Positions 1-8,675 of a DNA stretch of 64,000 bases are shown here, in pieces. The first letter of the stretch is position 1. Every line of letters begins with the position of its first letter. Source of the stretch: Durusdinium trenchii (taxonomy: Eukaryota; Sar; Dinophyceae; Suessiales; Symbiodiniaceae); the NCBI GenBank assembly GCA_963970005.1, contig CAXAMN010026395.1, forward strand, positions 558,582 to 622,581, given 5' to 3'. A program made the translations under genes and the position numbers. The notes below the pieces were generated by a model. It was not told the DNA's origin. It made no database searches and saw only the letters and a list, made by a program, of their open reading frames with translations.

Positions 1-1
1 G

Positions 2-3000
2 AAGAAAATTGCCCTTGAGGAAAAGGGGAAGAAGAAGGACAAGAAGGTCAAAGATTCACCCTCCTTAGGAGGTGTAGGACGGAAGAGAAAAGCAACCAGC
101 GGAGACCCAGAGCAGGCAAAGGAGGTTCGTCTGGCAAAGAAAAAGAAGAAGGGCATAGACGAGCCGTCGTCCCCTAGTGAAGAAGTAGTGGAGGAAGGCC
201 TGTTTGGCGAGCTTGCCGGAGCAGCGGAGCGTGCCAGGGCCAAGGAGGTCCGACGTGATCGAGGGCTCTTCGAAGGAGGTGGAATAGTCAGGATTCAAGG
301 GGAGTCCGTTGGTGAGCCCGAGGCAGGCTCCCGCAGTGCCCCTGCCGTTCCAAAAGCTGGCGTGGCTGTCGCAGTGCACCACAAGGGTGCCGTACCACCA
401 GTCCCCAAGGCTCCGCCGGAAGAAATAGGACGCAGGCTCCCTGAGTGCGGGGGAGTCAACCCAGCCAAGGAGGAAAAGGTGTCCCCGCCAGGGGCAGTCT
501 GCGGTCTTCACCCGGGAACAGTCCCCTGGTGGGGCCCATCTGGGGATGAGATCTCACAGGAGGATGAGGACTTTGTGCACCGCGCTGGGCCTGCTGGCAA
601 GCAGGTTGGAGCTCTGGCTGAAAGGCTGCAACGCCCTGAGAGGGGGCAAAGTCCCAAGAAGAAGTCAGGTGAGAAGAGGCCTGAAGAGAAAAGTGAGAGG
701 AGAAGGCGGAGGAAGCGCAAAGGAGAGAGAGAAGAGGAACTGGAGCCGAAGACCATCGCCAGTGCTCCACCTCAGCCCCCCGTGGCAGTGGTTGAAGGAA
801 GCTTGAAGGGCTACTTGGCAGAAGAACGGACACCAGTTGAGTTGTTCTATGGCCTGTGGAGGACGTTTGAGGGCAAGGACACGCCATTGAGTCGCCTGGC
901 GCAGTGGGGTAAGGATCAAGGAGCGCCTCTCGAGGACAAGTCCTCTAAGTCAGTGCGGGGCGACGAGCTGCTGCCCATTAACCCGCAGGCGGTGATAGCC
1001 TATCTCCAGGCTTCAGGGAGGCCGAGGGCACAAGGAGTGGCCGCGATGGTGTGCGCTCTCAATTACTTGGCAAGGCCGCAGGGCCAAGGAGGGTGGTGCG
1101 CGCGAGAGATCCGGAAGGAGCTCACGCAGTCCCAGAAGTTGACCGTGGACCACCTGAGGCGAGCTTTGGACTACATGGAGGTGCGAAAGTTGAGGTGTGG
1201 TCGCTTTGAAGAGACAGCAAGGCATTTGGCTGCCGTGCGCTTTGACTACCAGGGTGAACCGGTGGTGGTGATGGAAGACATCAGAGCTGACAAAGTGATA
1301 GCTGCGTGGCCGAAGGTGGGCCAGGCAGCGGTCCAAGATGCATTGGCCTTTTTACCTGAAAAGCTCAAAGCGAAGTTGTTGGACCCCCCTTCCTGCCTCA
1401 AGCCAGTGCATGAGTGGCCCGCTGAACCGCACAAGTCGCGAGTGAGGGCCTCGGATGAGGAGTGGAACAAGGTGGTCCAAGCCGCGTATGAGCGTGGACT
1501 GATGGTAGCGGTGGAGGTGGATGACGTCTTCAAGGATCAGAAGGGACGTCCTGTCCTCAACGGCGCAGGGGCCGTGAAGAAGGAGAAGAAGGTTGATGGG
1601 AAGGTGATAAGCACCCAGCGGTTCATCAGCAACCTGATCCCAAGCAATATGTTTCAAGACCGTCTGGAGGGCGATGACAAGCTCCTGCCGTATCTCGGGC
1701 AGCTTACCCTCCTTGAACAGGAGGAGGAAGAGGTTTGGTTAGTGGACTCGGAGGACTTCACGAGTTGCTTTAACCTGTTCCGCCTGCCCCCGGTGTGGCA
1801 TAAGTTCATGGCCTTTGACAAACCGGTGGATGCAGCTTTGCTGGGGGGAGAGCCGGGAAAAGCAGTGTACCCTGCAATGGCGGTGCTGCCTATGGGGATC
1901 AGCAGTGTGGCCGTGGTGCAAAGTATTGTGAGGTCATTAGTCTTCAAGGAGGCCGACATCCCGCTAGAGTCTGAGGTGGCCAAGACTCAGCCTTTGCCTG
2001 CAGGTGATGACCTGACGGTCATTTACTTGGGCTCGTATGACCAGCTGAAGAAGTTCAAGAAAGGTTGCGAAGAAGTGGTGAAGGCTGACATGTCTGAGCG
2101 CCACAAGCGCTTCCTAAGGGTGTGTGAGGACTTGGCACTGCCACTGAACGATGGCAAGCGGCTGGTGGCTTCAACCTTGGGAGCCCTCCAGGGGGGTGAA
2201 CTAGACGGAGAAGAGGGCCGTTATGGCCTCTCAGTGCAGAAGATGGTCGAGGAGGTCACCTTGGGCGCCACTCTGTTGGCCAAGGAGAAGTGGTCAGAGG
2301 CGGAGTTGAGGCACTTCGTGGGGAAGGCCACATTCGGGTGTTGCTTCAGGCGCCCCCTCTTCGCCATCCTGGAGAGTGTGTTCGGAGAAATCAATGAGAG
2401 GGCCAGGCACAGTGATCGGGCGGTTCCTCAGCCAGACTCCTGGGATGAGGTTGCTATCATGGTCCTGCTCACGCCGCTCATGTATACGTACCTGAAGGCG
2501 AGGATCGACCCAGAGGTGTCGGTCACAGATGCATCGCCCACAGGAGGCGGAGCTGCGACTGCCGTTGAGTTTCAAGCAGCACCGCGCACCATCGAGAGGG
2601 ACCCGGCAGTCTGTGCTCAATGCGGCAAAGATATCCCTGGGCATGACCGTTACCCGTGCCTTGCGGAGTGCGGTGCAACTCTTTGTTCACTCTCGTGTGT
2701 GCTAACGCATCGGGAAGGTGAGGAGGTCTGCCCCAGGAGAACGTGGAGGATCCCCAAGTTCGGCGAGAGATTCGCAGGGCGAAGAGCCCCACTGAGCCAT
2801 GCGGTGGCGATGGTGGGAAAGGCCGAGGTGCAGCCGCCATATGACTGGTACTTCGGTGACGACTTTTTCACAGAGGAAGGGAGGCAGACCCTGGCCGATC
2901 TGATGGAGGACCCGTGTTTAGCAATGGAGCATTGGGCCCCGGAATGCAAGCTCTTCAGCCGGGCCCGTGGTCGCCCCATCACGTTGAGGGATGGGCGAAA

Positions 3001-3679
3001 AATTCGGGGGCCTCAGCCGGTTCGAGACGCTCACCACGTCATGGGCTATCCTTGGCTCAAGAGCGACATGAAATCTAGGGTGCGTCGCTCCAACCAAATG
3101 GTGCTCAAGGCCTTAAAGAGAGGCAAAGAAGACAGGAGAGGAACTCGCTGCTATTGGTCGGTAGAGCACCCACGCCGGTCCTGGTTGTGGGAGTTTCGCT
3201 TGGTGAAGGATATGGAAGAGTGGCCGGAAATGAAGTGTTCGATTGCTTCGCACTGCTGTTTCGGGGGAGAGAGGGAGAAGTGGTTTGCAATCTTGAGTGA
3301 CCTCCCCTCACTGCAGAGGCATTTGTCGATGGATTGCCCGGGCCACCCAGGCCTGCGGTCCTATGAAGTTGAGGAGCTCCCTGACGGCACGCTTCGTTTT
3401 GACACCGAGGAAGAGGCCGAATACCCCTGGGAGATGTGTGTGGCATACGCCCGTGCTGTGCGTGAGCAGATCGAGGCAGATGGGCAATTTGATGCCGCAG
3501 TGGCGGAGGCCAGGGAGGCTCACTTCCTTGAAGAGTTGGCTTTGGCTACCAATCGGCTGGCGGACCCTGATGTAGCGGGCCCAATGTCGGAGAGCCTCGC
3601 CTTGAGAGAGAGCTTCATGGCCAAGGGCAAGGAGAAAGAGCACTTAGCCGCCATGTTGAGCAGCCTTACCTGGCCATGA
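2..3679 (+). CDS. Retroelement polyprotein (RT, RNase H N-half, zinc segment, methyltransferase-like segment), 5' partial
   Basis: The frame is open from base 2 to the TGA at 3677-3679 with no stop upstream, so the true start lies left of the window; I chose base 2, not an internal start. Residue numbers here count from the GTG at 188. The first ~200 residues are low-complexity and Lys/Arg/Glu-rich, as in a gag-like region. A reverse transcriptase core follows: VDSEDFTSCFNLFRLPP (nt ~1738) fits the first catalytic Asp motif, LPMGISSVAVVQ (nt ~1885) fits the conserved MG-x-SS/SP helix, and VIYLGSYD (nt ~2018) sits where the YxDD-type motif belongs. VTDASPTGGGAA (Asp codon 2528) is the first strand of RNase H. 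Then come a Cys-rich segment and a segment with HWAPEC, EHP and CCFGG motifs. No integrase or tyrosine recombinase was found. Codons are GC-rich compared with the flanking non-coding DNA. I am confident it is a retroelement; the exact class (DIRS-like is my best guess) is uncertain. Confidence 0.85.
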   Translation, partial: KKIALEEKGKKKDKKVKDSPSLGGVGRKRKATSGDPEQAKEVRLAKKKKKGIDEPSSPSEEVVEEGLFGELAGAAERARAKEVRRDRGLFEGGGIVRIQGESVGEPEAGSRSAPAVPKAGVAVAVHHKGAVPPVPKAPPEEIGRRLPECGGVNPAKEEKVSPPGAVCGLHPGTVPWWGPSGDEISQEDEDFVHRAGPAGKQVGALAERLQRPERGQSPKKKSGEKRPEEKSERRRRRKRKGEREEELEPKTIASAPPQPPVAVVEGSLKGYLAEERTPVELFYGLWRTFEGKDTPLSRLAQWGKDQGAPLEDKSSKSVRGDELLPINPQAVIAYLQASGRPRAQGVAAMVCALNYLARPQGQGGWCAREIRKELTQSQKLTVDHLRRALDYMEVRKLRCGRFEETARHLAAVRFDYQGEPVVVMEDIRADKVIAAWPKVGQAAVQDALAFLPEKLKAKLLDPPSCLKPVHEWPAEPHKSRVRASDEEWNKVVQAAYERGLMVAVEVDDVFKDQKGRPVLNGAGAVKKEKKVDGKVISTQRFISNLIPSNMFQDRLEGDDKLLPYLGQLTLLEQEEEEVWLVDSEDFTSCFNLFRLPPVWHKFMAFDKPVDAALLGGEPGKAVYPAMAVLPMGISSVAVVQSIVRSLVFKEADIPLESEVAKTQPLPAGDDLTVIYLGSYDQLKKFKKGCEEVVKADMSERHKRFLRVCEDLALPLNDGKRLVASTLGALQGGELDGEEGRYGLSVQKMVEEVTLGATLLAKEKWSEAELRHFVGKATFGCCFRRPLFAILESVFGEINERARHSDRAVPQPDSWDEVAIMVLLTPLMYTYLKARIDPEVSVTDASPTGGGAATAVEFQAAPRTIERDPAVCAQCGKDIPGHDRYPCLAECGATLCSLSCVLTHREGEEVCPRRTWRIPKFGERFAGRRAPLSHAVAMVGKAEVQPPYDWYFGDDFFTEEGRQTLADLMEDPCLAMEHWAPECKLFSRARGRPITLRDGRKIRGPQPVRDAHHVMGYPWLKSDMKSRVRRSNQMVLKALKRGKEDRRGTRCYWSVEHPRRSWLWEFRLVKDMEEWPEMKCSIASHCCFGGEREKWFAILSDLPSLQRHLSMDCPGHPGLRSYEVEELPDGTLRFDTEEEAEYPWEMCVAYARAVREQIEADGQFDAAVAEAREAHFLEELALATNRLADPDVAGPMSESLALRESFMAKGKEKEHLAAMLSSLTWP
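2609..2740 (+). other. Cysteine-rich zinc-binding-like segment inside the polyprotein
   Basis: Within the polyprotein, right after the first RNase H strand, there is CAQC, then CLAEC, CSLSC and a His followed by a final Cys over about 44 residues. The paired-cysteine spacing resembles HIT/MYND-type zinc fingers. Function is not known; nucleic-acid or protein contact is an inference. Confidence 0.5.
2860..3480 (+). other. Cytosine-methyltransferase-like segment inside the polyprotein
   Basis: Motifs appear in the order expected for a C5 cytosine methyltransferase fold: HWAPECKLFSRARGRPI (nt ~2930) resembles the PC-containing catalytic motif region, SVEHPRRSWLWE (~3160) resembles the ENV/ENP motif, and SHCCFGGEREKW (~3246) resembles the late QxRxR-type block. 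The usual PPC is PEC here and ENP is EHP. Some retroelements of protists and animals carry such methylase-like domains. I infer the fold from motifs only; activity is unproven and the altered motif residues argue for caution. Confidence 0.45.
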
Positions 3680-3999
3680 GGTGGCAATGGCGGACGGTCA
3701 TGTCTTATGCATGGCGCCAAGAAGCCCATATCAATGAATTGGAGCTGTTGGCCGTAGCCGTCTTCCTGAAGAGGAGGGCGCGGTCCCGATCGAAACAGCA
3801 TCTTCGCTTTTTTCATGTGCTGGACTCAATGGTGTCCAGAGGTGCGCTAGCAAAAGGCAGGAGCAGTTCAAAGAGGCTCAACAAAGTAGCGCGGAGGTGT
3901 AGTGCCTACCTGCTCGCTATGGACGACTACATGTTCCCGCTCTGGACCATCAGCCGATGGAACTTTGCAGACAAGGCCAGCAGGGCTCATGAAGGCTAG
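3676..3999 (+). CDS. RNase H C-terminal half of the same retroelement, in a different frame
   Basis: This 107-codon frame overlaps the end of the polyprotein by ATGA. It reads EAHINELELLAVAVF, then HVLDSMVSRGALAKGRSSS, then RWNFADKASR: the second (Glu), third (Asp) and fourth (Asp) catalytic blocks of an RNase H, spaced as in the RNase H of DIRS-like and pararetrovirus-type elements. The same frame is open upstream of the ATG and reads SRHVEQPYLAM, which looks like native sequence, so the ATG at 3676 is probably not a real start. Either a frameshift mutation lies near 3600-3660 or the element uses programmed frameshifting. Together with Asp at 2528 it would complete one RNase H. Confidence 0.75.
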   Translation: MRWQWRTVMSYAWRQEAHINELELLAVAVFLKRRARSRSKQHLRFFHVLDSMVSRGALAKGRSSSKRLNKVARRCSAYLLAMDDYMFPLWTISRWNFADKASRAHEG

Positions 4000-4422
4000 C
4001 AAGAAGAGCCAGCGGGGCTCAGGCCGACAGCAGGTGGCGGAATTCATTGTGCCTGTTTTTCTTGCCAAGAGGGATGAGCAGTCGGGGACACCTCTTGACA
4101 GCACTGAAGCAGTTTCACCCTGGTTGTGGCTTGGCTCCTGCGGACCACCTCAGTCTGGTGTCACGCTGGCCAGTGGGCGTAGTTTTGTGTCAAAAGCCCA
4201 AAGCGGTGCTTCAATGTAAGCAACTTTCAACTGAACCAGCCATCTTTACCCCTGTGCAATGGCCCCAGTTTCGTTCTTTTGGCGTTTGAACGTCTTGCGG
4301 CTTCGCCAGGGTGGCAGGAAGTGGAAGGAGTGAGTCCTGTGGTGGTGGTTTCCACTGTTCTTCCTGCAGAGAGATGGAGAGGTGAGGCCTACAAGAGGCA
4401 ACAATCAGGCCATGCAAGATGG
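4000..4422 (+). other. 3' part of the retroelement, no clear gene
   Basis: Downstream of the RNase H stop the sequence stays GC-rich and codon-like in one frame (3902-4219) but matches no integrase, recombinase or zinc-knuckle motif. It runs into the first assembly gap, so the true 3' end of the element may be missing. Confidence 0.35.
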
Positions 4423-4432
4423 NNNNNNNNNN
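4423..4432. other. Assembly gap (10 N)
   Basis: Ten undetermined bases, a conventional unknown-length scaffold gap. The retroelement 3' end lies just before it. Confidence 0.95.
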
Positions 4433-4477
4433 GCTTCGAAAAAGCGTGGCTGCTGCGGAGAAGAGTTTAGAGAGGAC

Positions 4478-4497
4478 ATATATATATATATATATAT
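4478..4497. repeat. (AT)n microsatellite
   Basis: About ten AT dinucleotides shortly after the gap. A short GATC tetranucleotide run follows at about 4597-4611. Confidence 0.95.
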
Positions 4498-4979
4498 CTT
4501 ATGAATATCCACATTGCATTGAATCTTCATTAGCAAAGGTTGGTTCTTTGGGCTAATCAATATCTCGATTGTCGTTTGATCCCGAGTTTTTTTGTTCGAT
4601 CGATCGATCGATACTCACACAAGAACAACTCCGAGGAATGTCAATGCTAACGATTCGAAGTTGATCGATTCGACGTGACCTGAATTCAGAACCTATCGGG
4701 CCCCGATTAGATTGATCAAGAAACACCGTTAATGTGGATCATTGGGTTACTTGATTTGAAAACATCTTTGAACACCGTACCTATACCAACCGGATAAGAC
4801 AGACTCAGCGGGATAAGACAGGACCAATGCACATGCCCAATCCATGGATCGATCCAGGCGACTGGTTAGATGCAGCAACATTCGATCGAAAATTGAACGT
4901 GGGCTTCAAACACAGAAACGTCAGCCTTTGGATTGCATTTGTAAGGGGGTCCAGGTTTTGGGGGAATGGAAGGCTTCTC

Positions 4980-5092
4980 GGTCCTGTTCTGATGGTGTCC
5001 CGGTTCTGTTGCGCTGGTGTCCCGGTCCTGTTGTGATGGCGTCCCGGTCCTGCTGTTCTGTTGGTGGCTGTTCTGATGGTGTTCCGGTCATG
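4980..5092 (+). repeat. Tandem repeat of about 20 bp (GGTGTCCCGGTCCTGTTCT type)
   Basis: Five degenerate copies of a unit containing CCCGGTCCTGTT, each separated by a TGATGGTGT-like spacer. It encodes nothing recognisable. Confidence 0.8.
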
Positions 5093-5365
5093 CGTCGCTA
5101 TCGGGGTCTCCAGCCGGGCTAATTCAGTTCAAGTGAAAGAGACTGAAGTTTTTGACATCAAGGCCAACAGTTCAAGGCACTCAGAAGTTTATTGATGATT
5201 TCACATCTGCTTGCGATTTTGCTCAGGGTGATCCTCTTGCTCCCCGAGGCACGTTCAGCCGGGACCTCAGGTGACAAGCTTCAGCCGGCCAATACCGCAA
5301 GCCGATCAATCCTTTGAGGAGCTAAGGAGCTAGCAGTTTCATGATGTTTCGGTGTCTCCATGTGT

Positions 5366-5450
5366 GGCGATTAGGGGCTCCTGGCCTTACTAATAGGAGC
5401 GATCGGACGCTACTAGGGGCTCCTGGCCTTAATTAGGAGCGATCGGGGGG
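5366..5450 (+). repeat. GGGGCTCCTGGCC dispersed repeat, two tandem copies
   Basis: Two direct copies of a unit with AGGGGCTCCTGGCCTTA followed by AGGAGCGATCG. The inner GGCTCCTGGCC/TAGGAGC parts are partly self-complementary. Related copies are at 18428-18506 (opposite orientation) and 33756-33812. Confidence 0.8.
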
Positions 5451-5589
5451 TGGTTGATGTACACCTTGGAACCTCGGACATGGACCTCGGACATCCGTTC
5501 AAGAAACCGAAGTCGTCAATGGGATGGCCAACATCCTTTAGTGAGGGTTGTTCGGGATGACTCGCCTATTGAATGGTGGGCCAAGGAAC

Positions 5590-5770
5590 CGGGGCATGGA
5601 TTCTGTTGACGCAGGGGCGCGGCCAAGACAAGGAGGACAAGACTTGGACGACAAGGACAAGAGGAAGACAAGACCCGGACACAGAGCAGGGCGACAGAGT
5701 TCAGGGGCGCGGCCAAGACAAAGGACAAGAGGAGGATAAGAGGAGGACAACAGTAAACTGTTTCGGGGAA
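5590..5770 (-). repeat. Purine-rich AGGACAAGAGG array with palindromic end
   Basis: Imperfect AGGACAAGAGGAAGACAAGA-type units, followed at 5748-5770 by the near-palindrome AACAGTAAACTGTTT. The reverse complement of this junction is at 36451-36480, followed there by the much longer CTTGTCC array, so these are two insertions or ends of one repeat family in opposite orientation. Confidence 0.75.
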
Positions 5771-6434
5771 CAAGGCCTGGACACAGAGCCGGTCCACAGA
5801 GCCCAGCCACAGAGTTCAGGGCGTGGCCAAAGGCCTTGTCCTCCTCCCGACCCTGAAAGGCGACGTTTGGGGCCGGACCCTTTCAGGGTCTGGGGCGTTG
5901 GGGTCAGAATTACTCTGTGCCGCTGCAGTGGGGCAGTGGGGGTTTTGCAGACACGGAAGGAGACACCTTCAGGCACTCCCTGGGTTAGCATTACAATCAC
6001 TGAAATCATCATGCAGAAGGTTCGCTTCGCTGCTTGAAGATGGATGGGGCTTGGATTCTCACCGCACAGAAACCATTCGCAGAGCATGCGCTTTCTTGGA
6101 GTGACTTCTTTCTTCTATCCATGGTCTTGAACATTCTCGTTGCTGGTCCTGTCACACTGGAAAGAGCTACCTTGGCAGCTTTAGGCTTGCACCTGAAGCA
6201 TCCTACAGCCGCAAGCCTCCGTTTGCCCGGCGGGGTTGGATGTTGGATATGTGGTACACCTGTTCCAGTCTAGTTTCATGTCCCATGCGACGAACGTCTT
6301 CAGGAAAAATGAAACACCTCCCCTGAGGCCAAGAGAGATGCGATCTGACCTTCGGACTGAATCTGACCGGCGGAGGGAATCCTCCCGTTGCAAAGGTGGG
6401 AGGACAAAAAGGAAAGTGACTGGGTGTGAATTTG

Positions 6435-6551
6435 AGTACACTCCCGAAAACTAACATAGACCCTGACAATGGCCCCCTGGAATCCCTGGAAGAGTGTTTT
6501 CCTCTACCAACCAGTGGTTTTCAGCGTCCATGTTAGCCTTCCTGGGTGTAG
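6435..6551. mobile_element. Short foldback (MITE-like), CTAACATGG family
   Basis: The left end (GTACACTCCCGAAAACTAAC) and the right end (reverse complement CTACACCCAGGAAGGCTAAC) form an imperfect terminal inverted repeat. The inside includes CCAACCAGTGGTTTTC, also found at 46236-46252 in a second degraded copy. No coding capacity. Non-autonomous transposon origin is inferred. Confidence 0.6.
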
Positions 6552-6699
6552 GAAGACCCCCCGCCCAATGGGTCTTGGTCTATTTCCCTTCTTTCAGGGG
6601 ATCGTTGCCTGGGAGACACCCAACTCGCCTGACCCTGACTGCTTCGCCGACGTCGTCCAACTTTGACATGAAAAAGGACTTCATCTCAACCCAGTTGAA

Positions 6700-6880
6700 G
6701 AAAGACTTCAAGTACCTTAGTAGCGAGGTACCCACACTTCACTTCATTTCTAAGGTACTTCATCTTTCACATTTCGAAGGTACCTCGACCCGACTTCAAG
6801 TACCTTTGAAATGGGACATGACCCTACAACAACAGGTACGACGTTTTCCTCATTCTCCGAGGTACGAGTTCCAGGTCGAT
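6700..6880. repeat. Cluster of GGTAC-box repeats
   Basis: At least seven AAGTACC/GGTACC boxes within 180 bp, ending in a GGGACATGACCCTAC unit typical of the dispersed GGGACATGACCC foldback family described for 8178-8246. Confidence 0.65.
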
Positions 6881-7908
6881 TCCAGGACTTGAGGTCTTGA
6901 GGTCTTCCCCGACTTGCCACGTCTTCATCTCAACACAACCACGTTGTGGCGATGTTGGAGGTTCGGACTGACCAAGCTGCTGGACCCGTTTGTAGCCGAC
7001 ACGGCCCACACGGCGGGTGTGAGACCAAAGGCCTCCCAAAACCATCCCATCAATTGGATCGGTTTGCCGATGTCGTCGCTATGATTGAATCAACAACTAG
7101 ATATGCCATGATATGCCATAAACTAATCTTAGATGCCATGAAACATGGTTTTGTTGTGTAGAATCCTTGGTGAAACATATTGGTCATTTGGTAAAAGGCC
7201 AGTAAGTTAATGGTTGTTAGAAGCCTATAGCCTATAGCTATAGATATATGCGTGACTATGCGTGTTGATTGGGTGTGTATTGAAATAGGGGACCCCCAAT
7301 CAATGGCGATTGGCCTTAAGCATAAGGCACAGACAAACGAAGCCTCGACATCTGTACACCATGCACCGACATGCAAATCATCACAATTCAATAAAACTAT
7401 CAGGCTCTCCAAGGTGACTTCAAATTTAGAGTCGATTGCCGACCCAAATAATCCCAAGTGAACATATTGCCACAAACAGTTGGACAAAGTTTGGTGGTTT
7501 GGAACATTAATGAGGCAGAAACATAAGTTGTAGCACTTAGGTAGCCCAATCTTCGCAGGCCAGGTGACAGTAAAAGTCACACATGTGCTGCCAAGTCTTC
7601 AACCACTTGAAACAATGTGCGAAAACCCTTACTGTAACTGTGTACACAGATCAGCAGGAGCCTCATCAGCCAACACAGACTCCTTACGCATCAAGTAGGC
7701 CTAAGGCCGGTCCCTCTCTTTCTCTTTCTTGCTCCGAAAGTAAGCAAGAACCATCATTTGGGTATCCATTACAAAACCAATCAATGGGTCTTTGTCTATT
7801 TCCCTTCTTCCAGGGAGTCCTTGGAGGTCTCCTTTTTTTGATACAATCCCATACTTACAAACCAATACTAGATGATACTATATCCGCACCTGCAGCTCCC
7901 CCCCGCAG

Positions 7909-8000
7909 CTGGCGCTGGACCTTTTGCTGGCCTCGATGACGGAGCAGCGGCTGTCGCAGCAGCTGCTGGAGCGGCTTCCGCAGTGCTGGGGCCATGGACG
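7909..8000 (+). CDS. Possible exon of an unidentified protein
   Basis: After the pyrimidine-rich acceptor CCCCCCCGCAG the frame reads LALDLLLASMTEQRLSQQLL and continues for about ten more residues as an amphipathic, codon-biased stretch, then stops at a TGA about 8014. A donor could be GTGCTG or GCCATG near 7991-8002. No family recognised and no neighbouring exon placed; it could be an upstream exon of the large gene starting at 16220 or a fragment. Confidence 0.3.
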
Positions 8001-8177
8001 TCGCCTTGCGCCGCAATGAGATGGACGGGGTGGACCTACAGGTTAGAGGGTCCCTACAGATTGGGGCTGTTGCACGAGGTTGCACGGAATTTGTGTTGAT
8101 GGAAAGCAGTTGGAGCTGTTCTTGTAGAACGTCATAGTTTCGATGAGCAAGGATAGTTCATACCTCTTCACCCTGCA

Positions 8178-8246
8178 AAGTACTCTAGAAAATGGGACAT
8201 TACTCTACAATCGGTATTTGTCCGAACTTTCTGAGGTACTTTGAGA
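8178..8246. mobile_element. GGGACATGACCC short foldback element
   Basis: Left arm AAGTACTCTAGAAAATGGGA and right arm, whose complement reads CTCAAAGTACCTCAGAAA, pair to form a hairpin. The same plan recurs at 49353-49432, 57803-57880 and many partial sites. Non-coding. Confidence 0.6.
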
Positions 8247-8550
8247 CTCCAAGTTTAAGTTGTTCTGCTTCTTTTCGGGCGAAACGCTCCAAGCAGATGA
8301 TGCAGAAGTGGAGGTGACTCCTCAAACTACTGGTGCCAGAATTCCTTGCACCTTGTATGATGCTGCGCTTTGATTATTGCTGATTTCAATGGAGCACAAA
8401 TATGTTGCTTTGCTGTTTAAAACTTTGAAGAACATTCAACTGAAATATTCAGTTTCATTCTTCCCCACCACGACCACGTGGTGTGGCAGTGAGACACCAC
8501 TTGAGGGTGACGCCAGGAGACCAAATTGGATCCCCTGGTTTCAGGTCATT

Positions 8551-8675
8551 TACACTCCCTGGAACTAACATTGAAGTGCAAAAAACCTCTGTTTGGTAGT
8601 CGGAAAAGCGTCTTCCAAGTTCCAAGGGACCATGTTCATCCATTTTCCACTTCCATGTTAGTTCCAGGAAGTGTA
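8551..8675. mobile_element. MITE-like element with 28 bp terminal inverted repeats
   Basis: The first 28 bases, starting TACACTCCCTGGAACTAACA, match the reverse complement of the last 28 bases with two mismatches. Total length 125 bp, no coding frame. The inside holds ACCTCTGTTTGGTAGTCGGA. A second good copy is at 58138-58270. Target-site duplication is not clear. Confidence 0.75.

Larger units (their letters stand above)
4500..7908. other. Gene-free stretch with repeats
   Basis: No reading frame here resembles a protein. It holds the small tandem repeat at 4980-5092, the CTACTAGGGGCTCC pair at 5366-5450, the purine-rich array at 5590-5770, a foldback element at 6435-6551 and a GGTAC-rich zone at 6700-6880. 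Bases 6560-6620 and 7780-7840 share a unit (around CTATTTCCCTTCTT and CAGGGA) that recurs near 59490-59550. Otherwise I see nothing. Confidence 0.6.
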
